Shown: positions 34,314-45,914 of the stretch, one piece after another
Layout of the letters: the number at the start of each line of letters is the position of its first letter
Numbering within the stretch: position 1 is the first letter of the stretch
Assembly: GCF_963676685.1 (NCBI RefSeq)
Contig: NC_092346.1
Span: forward strand, 79,995,821-80,059,820
DNA: 64,000 nt
Direction of reading: 5' to 3'
Origin: Mytilus edulis
Lineage: Eukaryota; Mollusca; Bivalvia; Mytilida; Mytilidae
Position numbers and translations under genes: made by a program
Notes under the pieces: model-generated
Database searches by the model: none
What the model was told of the DNA's origin: nothing
Seen by the model: only the letters and a program-made list of their open reading frames with translations

Positions 34314-35168
34314 GGTATCTTCTCTATCATGTTTTAATTTAAATCCTTATTTATACCGAAGACATCAAAACACACATATGCAGAATTGCGCTACAGCATG
34401 AGCAATGTAAATGTGCAATTGCCATCTTAGGTCCCTTCTAATCATGAAAACAAACATTTTTAGTAATTCATGTTGTAGTTAGTGACACAGCAAGTCAGTA
34501 TATTTATTATGTAATTTAATCTGAACGGCTCGGGTGATCCTATTTGACTCGATCGTACGACGTATGAGCTAATAACTTTTTTAACACATGACACGATCAA
34601 TTTACATATCAATACGTTATAAATAGAAATAGTCGGACGACATTCAATCCAGAACTCCTGTGAAAGTTTTCTTGTGTGGTAAAGAAAGTAAAACCTATTT
34701 ATATTCAGTCTTTCTTCTAAAAGAGGACGAAAGATACCAGAGGGACAGTCAAACTCATAAATCGAAAAATAATCCTAGATTATTACAGTATTTGGAGAAT
34801 GGTGTTTTAATAGCAGATTCTGATTGTTTCTATTAAATTTATTCATATTTTTTATATAAACTCATGACGATCAAATCAGATAAAAATAGTTTTCTTTAAA
34901 GTCGGCAATATACATAACAATACAACATTAGCTATGAGTGAACTTTTGAACTGACATACACAAATTAAAACTTGACATATATATATATACACATGTATGT
35001 GTGTGTGTTGTTTAGCCACCTGTCTTTTGTTAAACACTTAGTCTATATGTCACACTTGATTGGCTTAGGTGGTTTGCTGTCTTGTTGGCGCATAACCCAC
35101 ATCTAAAGTTTGAGTCCCGCTTTTTATATCATTGTAAAGAGGAGAACAAGCCTCATTGAAATAACGTT
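34314..35168. other. Intergenic with small repeat fragments
   Basis: 34715-34770 is a fragment of the AAAGAGGACGAAAGATACCA family. 35050-35115 has a tRNA-like A box (GGCTTAGGTGGTTTGCTG) and B box (AAGTTTGAGTCCCGC) and may be a SINE fragment. No gene seen. Confidence 0.45.
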
Positions 35169-35646
35169 GTCGTCGTTGTCTGCCGTGGTCACGTTTTCTT
35201 TATATCAGGGTCAAAGGTCAAAGCAAAAATTCCAGAAAAATGCACAGTCACATTTAGATAGCTTGTTTCTCCTACATATATGCGTTTGGAGCAAAATAAA
35301 AACAACTTTTGTTTTATAGAAAAATATCTTTTGTACCTACATATAGAACTTATTTCATATTTTTATCGCCAAAAATGACTTTATAGTTTTTGCAAATTTG
35401 AAATTTTCAAATAGCTGTCAAATAACAGTGACCTTGACCTATTTAAAATTCTAAATTTGAAATTTTTGTATTCAATTCATTTCAAGTAAGCTCTAAAGAT
35501 GTTTTTTTTTAGATCTTAACTAAAATAACACAGAAAGCAATAAATTTATTTTTCGTGTTGAAGATGACCTGTATGAGGAGGTATATTTGGGTACCCTAAG
35601 AAACCACAAAATTTTGAAAAACGTGACCACGGGAGCTTACGACGAC
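35169..35646. mobile_element. MITE-like element, GTCGTCGT ends, 478 bp
   Basis: The left end GTCGTCGTTGTCTGCCGTGG and the reverse complement of the right end GTCGTCGTAAGCTCCCGTGG are imperfect inverted repeats of about 30 bases that continue as GTCACGTTTT. The interior is AT-rich and includes AGGGTCAAAGGTCAAAG. No target duplication is obvious and no coding frame is present. Confidence 0.65.
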
Positions 35647-36514
35647 ATTCATGATTGGACAATATAATGATTTTCCAATAGTTTGCATATAAATATAGCC
35701 GTGTGTTATCCTTTAACTTAAAATCGTTAACTAGACGTCTTTTTCGATACTGGGCACCCTACCAGTATACCATCTTTCTCAAGGTTATGATAATAGGAAG
35801 ATTAATCGAAGAAAGATGTACTTATATCCAACGCCCCTCTTCCCAAAATATTGTTCATCTTTATTCATTTTGAAAACATGTCCCATCTTAACCAAGTCTG
35901 ATTAATCTCCAACTTATTTGTATCCGGTTTTGCACTTGAATATAAACCTCATTAAATGTTACTTAAAAGGAATTAATATTTAAATCAGTAGTTAAATTCC
36001 ATTGAGAAGAATACTAATCCAAATCAAGTTTTAGTTATTTTGGATATTTCAAGTTAAGAAATTACTAAAGAATAATTATCTTATTTTGACCTGTTGAAAC
36101 AACGATTTAAGATGTATATTGTAGACATAATATCATAAAGTGTAATAAGGAATGAGAAGAATTTTCTATTCCATAATTTAATCCGATAAAGTGTAAACAA
36201 AGTTGTAAATTGATCAACTATGCCGTAATTGCTAGGTCGGTGGGGGAGAGGGCGCACACACCCTTTGGTTGCACAATTTTTTATAGCATTACGCCCCTGT
36301 GTCTTTGAAATATTATTGGTCCGCCTCTAAAATTAAAAGAACATTTGAACTGTGTTGTACATCTGAGGAAGTTATTTAACGTGTGTGTGCTTAAAGTACA
36401 TAAAGCAGGGCAATTGACAAGATTATATATTTCAACAGCAGACAGGTGTCTTTGGTGTTTTTCAATCCACTGACTAAACCATGTGTTTTGAGCGATGGTT
36501 GGGCTCCAACAAGA
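35647..36514. other. Intergenic, no gene seen
   Basis: Unremarkable AT-rich sequence with a C/G-richer strip near 36235-36300. No gene or repeat family recognised. Confidence 0.45.
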
Positions 36515-36985
36515 AGTGATTGCCTATGAGACAACTTCCTACCATTGACCAAATGACGTAGAAGTTTACAAAAACCATACTGCATGGTGATCTAGAAAAG
36601 GCCCTGAGAGGACACATGTACACTTCAAACGAAAAAACAAATATGGTATACAGCAACAAACGAAAACCACTGATTAACAGGCTTCTGACTGGGAAAGGCA
36701 CACAAAGAATTTTGCGGGGTTATACATGTTTGCTAGCGTCCAACTCGATCTCCATCTAACCTATGACAGTGGTGTGACAGTGGAACATAAGTACTAACTA
36801 TATATTTTTTTTGAAAGAGTTTTAAAACAATGCACCATGATACAAGGCACAAACGAACTAAAAAAAACCACAAAAGACACAAAGTACAAATTTGAGAGTA
36901 CTCCAAGTTACTGAAAGCTGGTTTCAAAGCCAATAATAAATAATAAAACAATCATACACATAAGACTAAAATACCAATCAGTATA
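36515..36985 (-). repeat. Bivalve interspersed repeat, long copy
   Basis: TGATTGCCTATGAGACAACT, ATTAACAGGCTTCTGACTGG, CTATGACAGTGGTGTGACAG and AGTACTCCAAGTTACTGAAA occur in the order expected for the reverse of the 7690-8000 family extended at its 3' side. Open frames on the minus strand here (36391-36951) are by-products. Confidence 0.7.
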
Positions 36986-37179
36986 CAACCAACATCGAAT
37001 GGATTTAGTGTAAAGACATAAACAGTCGAGAAAAAAATCTTCTACAATGCCAAAATATATTTATCGACCGTGCATGTACACATTTATGTAACAGTAATAT
37101 TTAGTTTAGTTTTAATTTATTGAAAACAAATAAATATACATCGATAAAGACAATATTCAAAGAAATAACAGGTGAAACT

Positions 37180-37545
37180 GCGAGCCACTGCTCACTGATG
37201 ATACCCCACCCAAATACTTGATGTTAAACAGTAGGTTGTTGAGTGATGAATCTGAAAACGCATCACACGGTATAGCTGACTTATACATCAACTTTGAAAC
37301 CCAATCTAGAAATGGTTATGATGTCGTTCCTGAGAAAAATATGAATAAATTTTCAACTTGACTATCATGTGTAAATTTATGTAAGTGATGGTAAACAGGA
37401 AGTTGTTGAGTGATGAATCTAATAACGTATCAAACGGTAAAGCTTACTTGTATAAACACTGGAACTTTCAGAAATCCTTGTATTGTAGTTCATGAGAAAG
37501 ATAAGACGAAAAATATTCATTGGACGGACGGACGGGTAAAGAAAT
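37180..37545 (+). repeat. Interspersed repeat with internal duplication
   Basis: GTTGTTGAGTGATGAATCT occurs twice (about 37225 and 37399), each time followed by ACG(C/T)ATCA(C/A)ACGGTA and a CTTATA/CTTGTATA block. The end has TTGGACGGACGGACGGG. I recall the CGGACGGACGG-ended repeat from bivalves. The 121-codon frame at 37410-37775 starts inside it and is not credible as a gene. Confidence 0.6.
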
Positions 37546-37919
37546 ATACCTCACTTTTTTTAACGCCGGGGTATAATTACAGTTTTAAATTTGTTACCTC
37601 TTGTAATAAATGTATTGAAGGCTCAATAAGTTTATCCGGATCGTATCTAAATATACGGGATCGTAACAAACTGATCACCGTTCAAATTTGGAGGTGCTAT
37701 CCCGTTTGTATAATGTTATCTACAGACGAAGCAAAATTTCCAAATCAATTCTTGGTTTCTATGAAAAATCAGTAACATTACAACTAATAAAACATGTGCT
37801 TACGTCAAACTGTCTCGCCTGTTTCATTCATCATTAAATTTATGTTGAAAGTCTATTGTATTGAAGTTCAGCTATTATATACTAGTAAACAAAACATTAT
37901 CAATGTTCTTTGAAAACGA

Positions 37920-38345
37920 AGTAACTACTATATGAACTATGTCAGATTAACATACACCTTACAATCATTCCATACACCATACACCGCTAAAAATATAGTT
38001 GGCAGAATGCTTATAGCATCTGAGATACGGACCTGACCCTGAAACTTTAACATTGATGATCAAAACACAAACACTTAACACTTAGCAATGGACCGAGAAA
38101 ATGAGGTCAAGGTCAAATAAAACCTGCGTAACCGACATATTGTCTAGATCATAAAATATTTCCATAAACCAAATATAGTTGACCTAATGCATAAAGGATT
38201 AGAAATATAGACAAAAACTCAAAAACTTAACTTTGACCACTAAACCATGACAATGAGGTCAAGGTCAGATGACACCTGTCAGCTAGACATGTACACCTTA
38301 CAATAATTCCATACACCAAATATAGTAGACCTATTGCAGGCTCGA
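37920..38345 (+). repeat. Interspersed repeat with GAGGTCAAGGTCA units
   Basis: ACCTTACAAT(C/A)ATTCCATACACC occurs twice, and AATGAGGTCAAGGTCA(A/G)AT twice, in a unit of about 150 bases. A related GAGGTCAAGGTCAAAGGTCA motif appears at 52030-52060. This is a decayed tandem or interspersed repeat in front of the accessory-gene exon. Confidence 0.6.
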
Positions 38346-38442
38346 GAAAAAATCACTGTAAATTGTAAATATGATTTTATATAGGAACTATCCCATGCAT
38401 CAATAACAAAATAAGTTTACTAATATTTCTTGTTTATTGCAG

Positions 38443-39717
38443 AGAATGATGCTTCTGAATTGGTGGTCCTAAATGACCCAAGTAATTATGTTGCCTGCAG
38501 CACAGAGCGAGGACAGATTATTGCCACTGCCGATTCACCAACACTTCGGGTGAGAGGTGTATTAGGACAAGAATCCCCAAGTTGTGTACGTATTTCTTCA
38601 TGCCAGTGGCTTGTCTTCTATGCTTTTGTTTTATGCTTTCGGTGTTACAGTTTCTTGCCGCCTATGAGCTAGGTGGACTATGTTTGAATAAATATAATTT
38701 TCGAATCTTCAAAAATATCATCTGAAGTACATTAACCCCTTTTTGGCCTCTAATTTCTTAACAGTGGGGATTAATATACTGTATATATATATATATATTG
38801 TGGTATTAAAAACTTTTGGTAAATTCCTCAAAGATCCTTATACACGTTTACTCGTGCTTCGTGTCGATCAATTGATTTAATTCATTTGCAAATGATTTAA
38901 CAGTTTGTTGTTTTGTTTTTGTTGACTATATCGCATTGGGTTCTAGTATTGACGAAGACTAATTGGTTTATAATTGGTTTCAACTTTGTCATTAGAACTG
39001 TAGTAGATAGTTTTCCCTTTGGCAAATCATACCACATCGGCTCCTTATTTTCATCAAAACTACAACAAGTTGATACAGTTTATAATTATATAAGAATTCG
39101 GCGGTCAGTCCATCTGTCACTCAAACTATTCGTTTCTGTCCTGCGTTTACTTTCATGAAACTTAATACAGTATAATAATACAATAATGTGCAAACTTCTA
39201 AAAACGAAGAATATGTCATCTTCTACAGTTGTGAGCCTTTTTACATCGACTTTTTTTTACCCTAGAAAGTATGCACTGGTTATCGAAAATATTATGACAT
39301 GTTTGGATGCATGTTAGTTGTTAGTTTATTAAAAAAAATATGAATATGATGTCCATTGACATTATTTCAAGAAATGACTCTTTGGAATTAGGATTGACAA
39401 AATAGTGAAGACTAATATTTTTGATTTTTTTGCAGCAAGTGTCTGGAAGTACCCTTGCGGCACCAAGACCCTCCACCTCACATGCTAAGCCGTCAATTGT
39501 GCCGTCCAAATCAGTGGCCAAGATACAACAAAATCCAACAAGACAAACATACCAGGAGTTGCAATTTGAAGTTTTAAAACTTGACAAGTCCAGGATTATC
39601 CAAGAAAAACGTAAACTGATGTCTGAAAGAGAGAAACTTGAATTGGAAAAAACTCTGTTGAAGTTGAAAATTAAAAAAATAAAACAGGAAATGAATGACA
39701 ACAACAATGAACAGTGA
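38443..39717 (+). CDS. Harbinger-type accessory (Myb/SANT-like) gene, last two exons
   Basis: Two exons join in phase. The first is 38443-38585 (acceptor attgcag, donor TGT|gtacgt), encoding NDASELVVLNDPSNYVACST and on to RGVLGQESPSC. The second is 39436-39717 (acceptor tttgcag), encoding a Ser/Pro-rich linker (PRPSTSHAKPS) and a Lys/Glu-rich coiled-coil tail (LDKSRIIQEKRKLMSEREKL) before TGA. This linker plus coiled-coil tail is what follows the Myb/SANT-like domain in the second protein of PIF/Harbinger elements, which is known to help the transposase bind and enter the nucleus. The DNA-binding exon that should come first was not found in the 4 kb upstream. The gene runs convergently towards the transposase, with 543 bp between stops. 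It may be 5'-truncated, or its first exon may lie beyond a long intron. Confidence 0.6.
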
Positions 39718-40260
39718 AATAAATCGTTTACTATTAGAAGATCATTAGAACATACAGATGTGGTCTGTTTGGGTTACATTGAGTTTTATTTATGATGCAT
39801 TAAAAAATATCTTTTCATTGAAAGCCATTTATTCATTATAATATTATAGGAACGAAAGCAGTAGTTTTTTAAGGTATAACTAAAGAACCATGACTCCGGA
39901 ACATCAAATTTCCCTTTCGTATTTCAATCTCCGGTTGCTGTAAATAAATAAATATTCTTATAATAGTAAATCTATTATTCTCTATTATTCTCTATGTAAT
40001 TCTAAAGAAAATGTATCCACTCGGCATACGGAATAGTAGAGTTGTTATTAATATTATTTATGATAAGACATGGTCGCATTTATAATCACATTGCACATTA
40101 ACATTAAAAAGTACTCCAAAATGGTATTATAAATTTAACACTTAAAAAACAGCAAGAAGATTGGAATAACAGAGGTAAACAGCAATAAAGATGGCCAGCA
40201 TCGCTAAAAATGATATACGATATAAAAAAAATCTTATTTCAATCATTAACGTAATTTACT
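39718..40260. other. Spacer between two convergent genes
   Basis: AT-rich sequence that should hold both 3' untranslated regions. AATAAA-like signals occur at about 39943-39952 on the plus strand. No other feature. Confidence 0.5.
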
Positions 40261-43200
40261 CTAAAAATATGTAGTTGCAATTAAATTGCGGACATTCGTT
40301 CCGTCTTGACGGCCCAAATCCTGTCCAATATCAATTTCTTCAACCTCCCGATCATCAATCATTGGCTCTCTTTGCAAAATAGCAAAATTATGCAGAATGG
40401 CACATGCAATGACTATTTTACAAACTCTGTCAGGGGTCAATCTTATTTCTGAATGTAGCAAATGGAATCGTCGTTTCCAGCGTCCGAAAGTCCTTTCAAT
40501 GACTGATCGTGTTCTAGTTTGTGCACTATTGAATCTTTCTTGATGCCTGGAAAAAAACTTAGTACAGTAAATATTCACAAGAAACTTCATATTATCAAAT
40601 AATGACTTAAAAGAGGGATGAAAGATACGAAAGGGACAGTCACTCTCATATTTCGAAAATAAACTGACAACGCTATGGCCAAAAATGAAAAAGACAACAT
40701 ACTACATGTATTTTTTAAATTACGCCAGTTGCTTGTGTTGAAAAAATTGTACCAACTATTTATTTTTTATTTATATTTCTCTTCATTGATGTGATTTATT
40801 TAAAAACGATCTGATCATATATAAACTGGTAAACCATCAGATATTAATGTGGTCCATATTTATTACATATTTTATATCTACGATGTACGCAGATACTGTC
40901 TTACTTGAGTAAAAAAAATTACCTTGTTGATGGTCTTAAATAAGGGGTCATGAGATACGGTTTACAGGCATAACCACTATCTCCTAGCAACAGCCCATCA
41001 ACATCAAAGCCTCTGTGGTTTTGGTCCAAGTGTATCCCAACATCAGAATTTCGGAAAATGAAACTGTCATGTGTTGACCCTGGCCACTTGGCAACAATGT
41101 TGGTGAATTTTCCTAAAATTAATATAAATAAACTTGTAATTTATTATGCATTGAAAATATATTGAATGTAAATACTTTCCTACACAACTTTTACATGCAT
41201 TTTGCCCATCGCAAAACACAGTTGCAAGAAGCTCAATTCCCACAAGCAAAACCTTATAGCGAGATAGGAACCTATCAAATGTGACACAGATATCTCATAA
41301 TTTTCAATTTTTGTTCCCAATGAAGTCATGGCATGGTTTGATAGTTTGCTTAGATATGATTTATTCTACAGATATGACAAAAAAATCGCATTTAAATGAA
41401 AGTCAGTGGTGGATAAACAGCCGCTTGTTTATGGTTTTGTTAGAGGTGATGTGGTTGGACCCCCGTTTTATTATAATAACAATATGCATATATATGTTGG
41501 AACCCCCGTTTTAAAAATGAATGTAGCCGCCCTTGAAAAACGAAATTTAAATTTCAATAATATATCAATAAATCAGCTGTAAATATAAAAATAAAAAGAT
41601 TTGGTGTGAGTCCCAATCCTTCCAAAACACAGCAGTTAAAGGTTATAATGTACAACCTGCTATGTTATTGATGTAAAAAAATATTTGACATACATATACA
41701 TGTATACATAGATCTACACCCTTTTAATTTCATAAACTGAAGTTAATTTCTGTCCTCCATGGATGCATGCATAAATAAACCAACTGAGAATATTTTATTT
41801 CAATTAATCTATAAATAATATTGTCGGATATAACTTTTACAATGGGTCGTATTTTATCTTGCATTACGGCAATTAGTGTTCAACATAACTTGTGCCTAGA
41901 AAAGTTATACTAGTATAAGAAAGACAACTCGAACGTAATTATTAATCATCACCAAATTGTAATTGCGCTGACCAAGCATCTCTTCGTTGCCTTTTTAAGA
42001 ATGTCCTATAACAACAACGATCTTAAGATTTGTCGAAAATCAATGAGATACTTTAATTATAACGTAAGGGTACCCAAATTGCACCGAGTACCCAAATTGC
42101 ACCTATTTAGAAAAAAATAGCAACATAAATCCTACAAGATTTCCTAGAGACTAATCACTTTGTATTTTTATGATTTGATACTATGCACGTCTTTTAACAT
42201 AGGTAAACATATTTAGATATACACAAAACGTTCACAGTGTTTATCAACAGATGGACTGTTTACTGAAAAAGCAAAATGTACGAAAACGTCATCATGCGAC
42301 GTCATCAAAGCGTCATCTTCTTAAAATTAGCAAATACAATATATTATAAGTAGGGGAGACTGGGGTTGAATGAGACACTTTTTATGTTCTTGTCTATACA
42401 TACAAATCAATTATACGCAGCTTTCTCACTAGACCTAGCAAACTAGACAAACATCTCGTGTACATTTTTAAAGGGATTTGAATTCACTAAAGCTATTTCT
42501 TAAGTCACATCTGACGATTTATTGGGGGTTGTCGCATGTCACTACCTACCCCGTGCGCGGGGTACGTTGAGACAGAGGTTGGGGTAAGTTGTGACATACA
42601 CACAGTACTGGTAGTCCTGTTTACATGTACAGATGTACATGCTTTGTCACAATTTCAGAAGGTGGAAGACCTACTAGATGGGTCACACCTTGTATTGCGC
42701 GTGAAATACGCTATGCTAAGAGCTTTTCCGTCAGTCATGTATTCTTTGTCCTTGACCTCATTTTTATGGTCAAGGAACTGTTTTGTCATATGAAATACCG
42801 CACTTATATTTAGTTACTAGTATGATAATTTCTATGTTTGGTATTTTGTATATTGGATTCTTGCAAGGTGTACATGTCATTCAGACAGTGTTAACCGACA
42901 ACCTCATTTCATGGATCAGTTATGTCCGTATCACAGATACCCATAAGTCTACTGTATTCGGTGTATGAATGAAGCACTCACACCACATCTTCCTTTATCT
43001 ATATATGAATGAAATTCAATTATAATAAAAGCAGGCGAGACATTTCAGACATGGTAATGCCTTATAGTGAATGTCTAAGCAGTGGCTTTCTTTTACTATG
43101 CTCGAAAAAAATACTATTAATATTAATAATACTTTGTAAAATAATCAAGATATATAAACGAAGATAAAAAAAAAGGAGCCGTTTGTGCTGTCATATAAAA

Positions 43201-45088
43201 CTCCATTACATAATTGTAAAAGTATAAAAACTAGCAGATGCTGCTCAAATACAACCATACTTCTGTGTAATGTTGGACTGAAAGGGTATTACCCTTTAAA
43301 ATGCTGACTTTTAAGTATATATGTATAATGCCATATATACATAATGCAGTTAAATGATATACTGATGCGTTGATATGTGATTGAGTGTGGTTTGCATTGT
43401 CATTTGTGGATAAGGTTTTATATAGCAGATGCTGCTCAAATGAAAATATCATTTTGTGTTACATTGTATTTATGTTGCATTATTTCATAACTTTTCCTCA
43501 CTGTCCAATTGTACGTCTTTTTGACTGAAAAATCTAGTTTTCTCCTACGTTGAAACGAAAACACCGGAAACAAAAGTGTTTTACGTCAGATGTTGTTTGT
43601 GTATATCCCTTATTTGGATTGAAAATAATTCTTATTGATGGGCGAAAAGACTCACAATATACTTGTCTGAGGTTGTCACAACCTGCCCCGTTTGTGCTGT
43701 ATCAACCTGCCCCTATGAAGTGTTGGTCACGTGGCGATCAGGCGTGGAGAAACTTATTGTACTTGGATTTTATATGATATCACACATTGAGCCCCGGATT
43801 TTTATCTTCATTTATATATCTTGATTATTTACAAGGTATCATTAATATCAATAGCGTAAAAAATATTTCGAACATCGTAAAAAATACTTACGGCTTAGAT
43901 TTTCAGTATTTACTTAATAAAATCTTCAAAAACGCTTCTATGGCATAACCATTTCTATCTCGATGCAATTTGAAAAAGACTTCACGAAAACTTTCTAAAT
44001 ATGACATAATTTCTTCTCTAAAGGAAGATTTACAGTCACTGTCTCATTCAACCCGTGCCACATTCAACCCCAGTCTCCCCTATCCATTTCGTAAAATATG
44101 AGGAGTAAGCATGGACTAATATCCACTTGTTCAAAATATTTGAAGAAATTAAACAAAAGCTCGGTTATTAGACTTTTGACGATGTGAATTTAAGCATGGA
44201 TGCAATTTGGGTACTCCTCATTACAGAATCATGGATAGTTTGGAGGTTGATTCAAACCCATTTTTGTATGACTCAATATGGATTCAAAATTAAATTGGTG
44301 TACCTATACAATAAAGAAGGATAGGGCTACAAAATAAACACAGTATGGACATTTTTTTCTTGATCATAAAAAAACGTAGGTGAAAAAACTGTCAAAATAG
44401 GTGCAATTTGGGTACCGTCACGTTAAAGAGAAATAAATCAAACAGTAATTACGGTCGAAAATATTCTTTTCTCTTTTGTACATCGACTAACAATTTTTTT
44501 TTCTTGTCTGTAACTCTCCTTTTTGAAAACTTAATATTACATTTGTTTACCTTCGTGGTCACAGATACCCTGAACATTGATGGAATGAAAGTTTTTTCTG
44601 TTGACAAATGCATACTCATTATCACTGGGTGCTTGTATGCGAATATGAGTTCCATCCACTGCTCCTATAACACATGGAAATCTGGCAATGTTATAGAATC
44701 CATTTATAATGGCTGGTTTGGTAGTCTCGTCAGGCCAACGAAGAAAATCGGCCCCATGGGCGCTAATTGCACCTGTCACCGCCTGAATAATTCTGGAAAC
44801 GGTCGATTTATCGTACCCGAAGGTGTCACCAATGACTTGCATAAAGCTGCCAGAAGCATAGTATCTCAAAGCAATTTTAATCTGAGTTTCCACCGGAATA
44901 GCATGGCTTCTGTTGGTACGTCTTTTAAGATCATCATTAAGCAAGGTTGTCAGAATTTGAATGCTTTCTTTCGAAAACCTATATCTTGCCTGAAATTCAG
45001 ACTCTGTATATGGTTCTGCACCAAGAAATTCCCTATAAATGCGTGGTTTATACCTTTGCTGTACATCATACAACAAGCGGGCAGCCAT
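40261..45088 (-). CDS. HARBI1-like: HARBI1-like PIF/Harbinger transposase, three exons, intact
   Basis: Minus-strand exons 45088-44551, 41112-40923 and 40546-40261 join in phase to 337 residues, close to the usual HARBI1 length. Donors GAAG|gtaaac and CAAG|gtaatt and acceptors ttttag and ttccag are all good. An N-terminal helical region contains the helix-turn-helix-like stretch [15 protein letters not shown]. The DDE nuclease core follows: Asp145 in AVDGTHI, Asp224 in LLGDSGY and Glu260 in [13 protein letters not shown], with KWPGSTHDS between. Known family function is cut-and-paste transposition into 3-bp targets, although vertebrate HARBI1 is domesticated. The first intron is 3.4 kb and contains two nested DNA transposons. 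The convergent accessory gene and the terminus-like sequence beyond exon 1 suggest an element rather than a host gene. No frame damage is seen, so the protein may be functional. Confidence 0.9.
40605..40700 (-). repeat. Interspersed repeat fragment in transposase intron 2
   Basis: AAAGAGGGATGAAAGATACG, AAAGGGACAGTCACTCTCAT and GACAACGCTATGGCCAAAAATG match the 655-835 and 63680-63900 family. Confidence 0.7.
42060..44425. mobile_element. DNA transposon with GGTACCCAAATTGCACC ends, in transposase intron 1
   Basis: The left end TAACGTAAGGGTACCCAAAT and the reverse complement of the right end TAACGTGACGGTACCCAAAT are inverted repeats. The motif GTACCCAAATTGCAC is repeated just inside the left end and again, inverted, at about 44207. 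The target duplication is not resolved; TTAA is found next to both ends but not symmetrically. It contains a second element (42353-44080). No transposase is present, so it is non-autonomous. Confidence 0.75.
42353..44080. mobile_element. Nested DNA transposon, GGGGAGACTGGGGTTGAA ends, TA duplication
   Basis: The left end GGGGAGACTGGGGTTGAATG pairs with the right end CATTCAACCCCAGTCTCCCC. TA flanks both sides (42351-42352 and 44081-44082). The subterminal block TTGAATGAGACA recurs inverted as TGTCTCATTCAA at 44040. The interior has GCAGATGCTGCTCAAAT twice (43233 and 43426) and short open frames (42536-42968) that match nothing I know. A TA duplication is compatible with several superfamilies, including Tc1/mariner. 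Non-autonomous. Confidence 0.8.
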
Positions 45089-45274
45089 ATTTAACCTCTG
45101 GATAAGAACTTATCCGAACCCCTAGACACTGGACAAAATTTGTCCATGGTTAAGCTATTTTAACCACTGGACAACTTTTGAACAACCAAATTTGTCCAAT
45201 GGACAAAAGTTATCCACTGGATACAGAATTTATCCAGTGGATAACTTTATCCGGCCTTTTGAACAACCGGGCCC
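45089..45274. repeat. Candidate right terminus of the Harbinger element
   Basis: After the transposase start codon the sequence is packed with short palindromes such as GGACAAAATTTGTCC and TCCACTGGATACAG...TTTATCCAGTGGA. It ends with GGCCTTTTGAACAACCGGGC, whose reverse complement (GCCCGGTTGTTCAAAAGGCC) has the look of a PIF/Harbinger terminal repeat. These would be transposase or accessory-protein binding sites. I could not find the matching left terminus in the window. Confidence 0.5.
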
Positions 45275-45909
45275 AGGTGAAGCGTACCTGACTGAAATGA
45301 AGACGTTGCAGGGAACCCATACAGTCCAAATATAGCTATTCTATTACTCATAATAAGTGAGTATTTCAGTTGACAAAAAATATCCCATCAGTCATTATAT
45401 CGTGAATATGACAGACGAAATCTTAGCAGCATAAGGTATTTGCTTGCAAGGTATAACGTATCCAGTTCTTCTTCCGTGAACAAATAGTTAACGCCATCGC
45501 CAGATTGTAATTCCTTATTTCTTGCATTCTGCAATCAGCTTCTAAAGTTTAAGATCGTTTAAGATGTTAGTATTAATTACGCTTGCATTGTAAAAATATC
45601 ACAGTAAATAGATATTGTCATGCTGATCAATTTTGGAGTTTACACTTAACTTCTATAGTTTTCAAAATAACAACAACTAATGCGAACAAATTGGAAAAAT
45701 GTATATTTCAAAGACCATATCTCACAAACAGGTCGGCAGATTTTTTTCTGAAATGTTCAGCATTAATATCACATTTGTGTCATGCTGGTTATTTTTTCGA
45801 TATGATGTCCAACTAGCACCTGAATTGTTCACGGCAACAACAAAAACGACAGAAAATTCTGATTTAAATCAGATCAAGATTGTTTTCCAATTTTCATGGT
45901 AGATACATC
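45275..45909. other. Intergenic, no gene seen
   Basis: AT-rich spacer between the Harbinger terminus and the next DNA transposon. No frame or repeat recognised. Confidence 0.45.
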
Positions 45910-45914
45910 TTGTT

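Noticed and set aside
33849-34401. Long open frames on both strands over the 42-bp minisatellite
   Set aside because: They arise from a repeat unit whose length is a multiple of three and which lacks stops; one 43-bp unit breaks the frame and no splice or start context is present.
37410-37775. 121-codon plus-strand frame upstream of the accessory gene
   Set aside because: It starts inside an interspersed repeat (GTTGTTGAGTGATGAATCT) and shows neither a Myb/SANT pattern nor splice sites linking it to 38443.
42536-42968. Overlapping 61-85-codon frames inside the nested transposon
   Set aside because: No transposase or other domain visible; overlapping frames with no splice context in a non-autonomous element.
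44408-45094. 228-codon plus-strand open frame
   Set aside because: It lies entirely opposite exon 1 of the HARBI1-like transposase, whose motifs are unmistakable on the minus strand; the plus frame has no domain.
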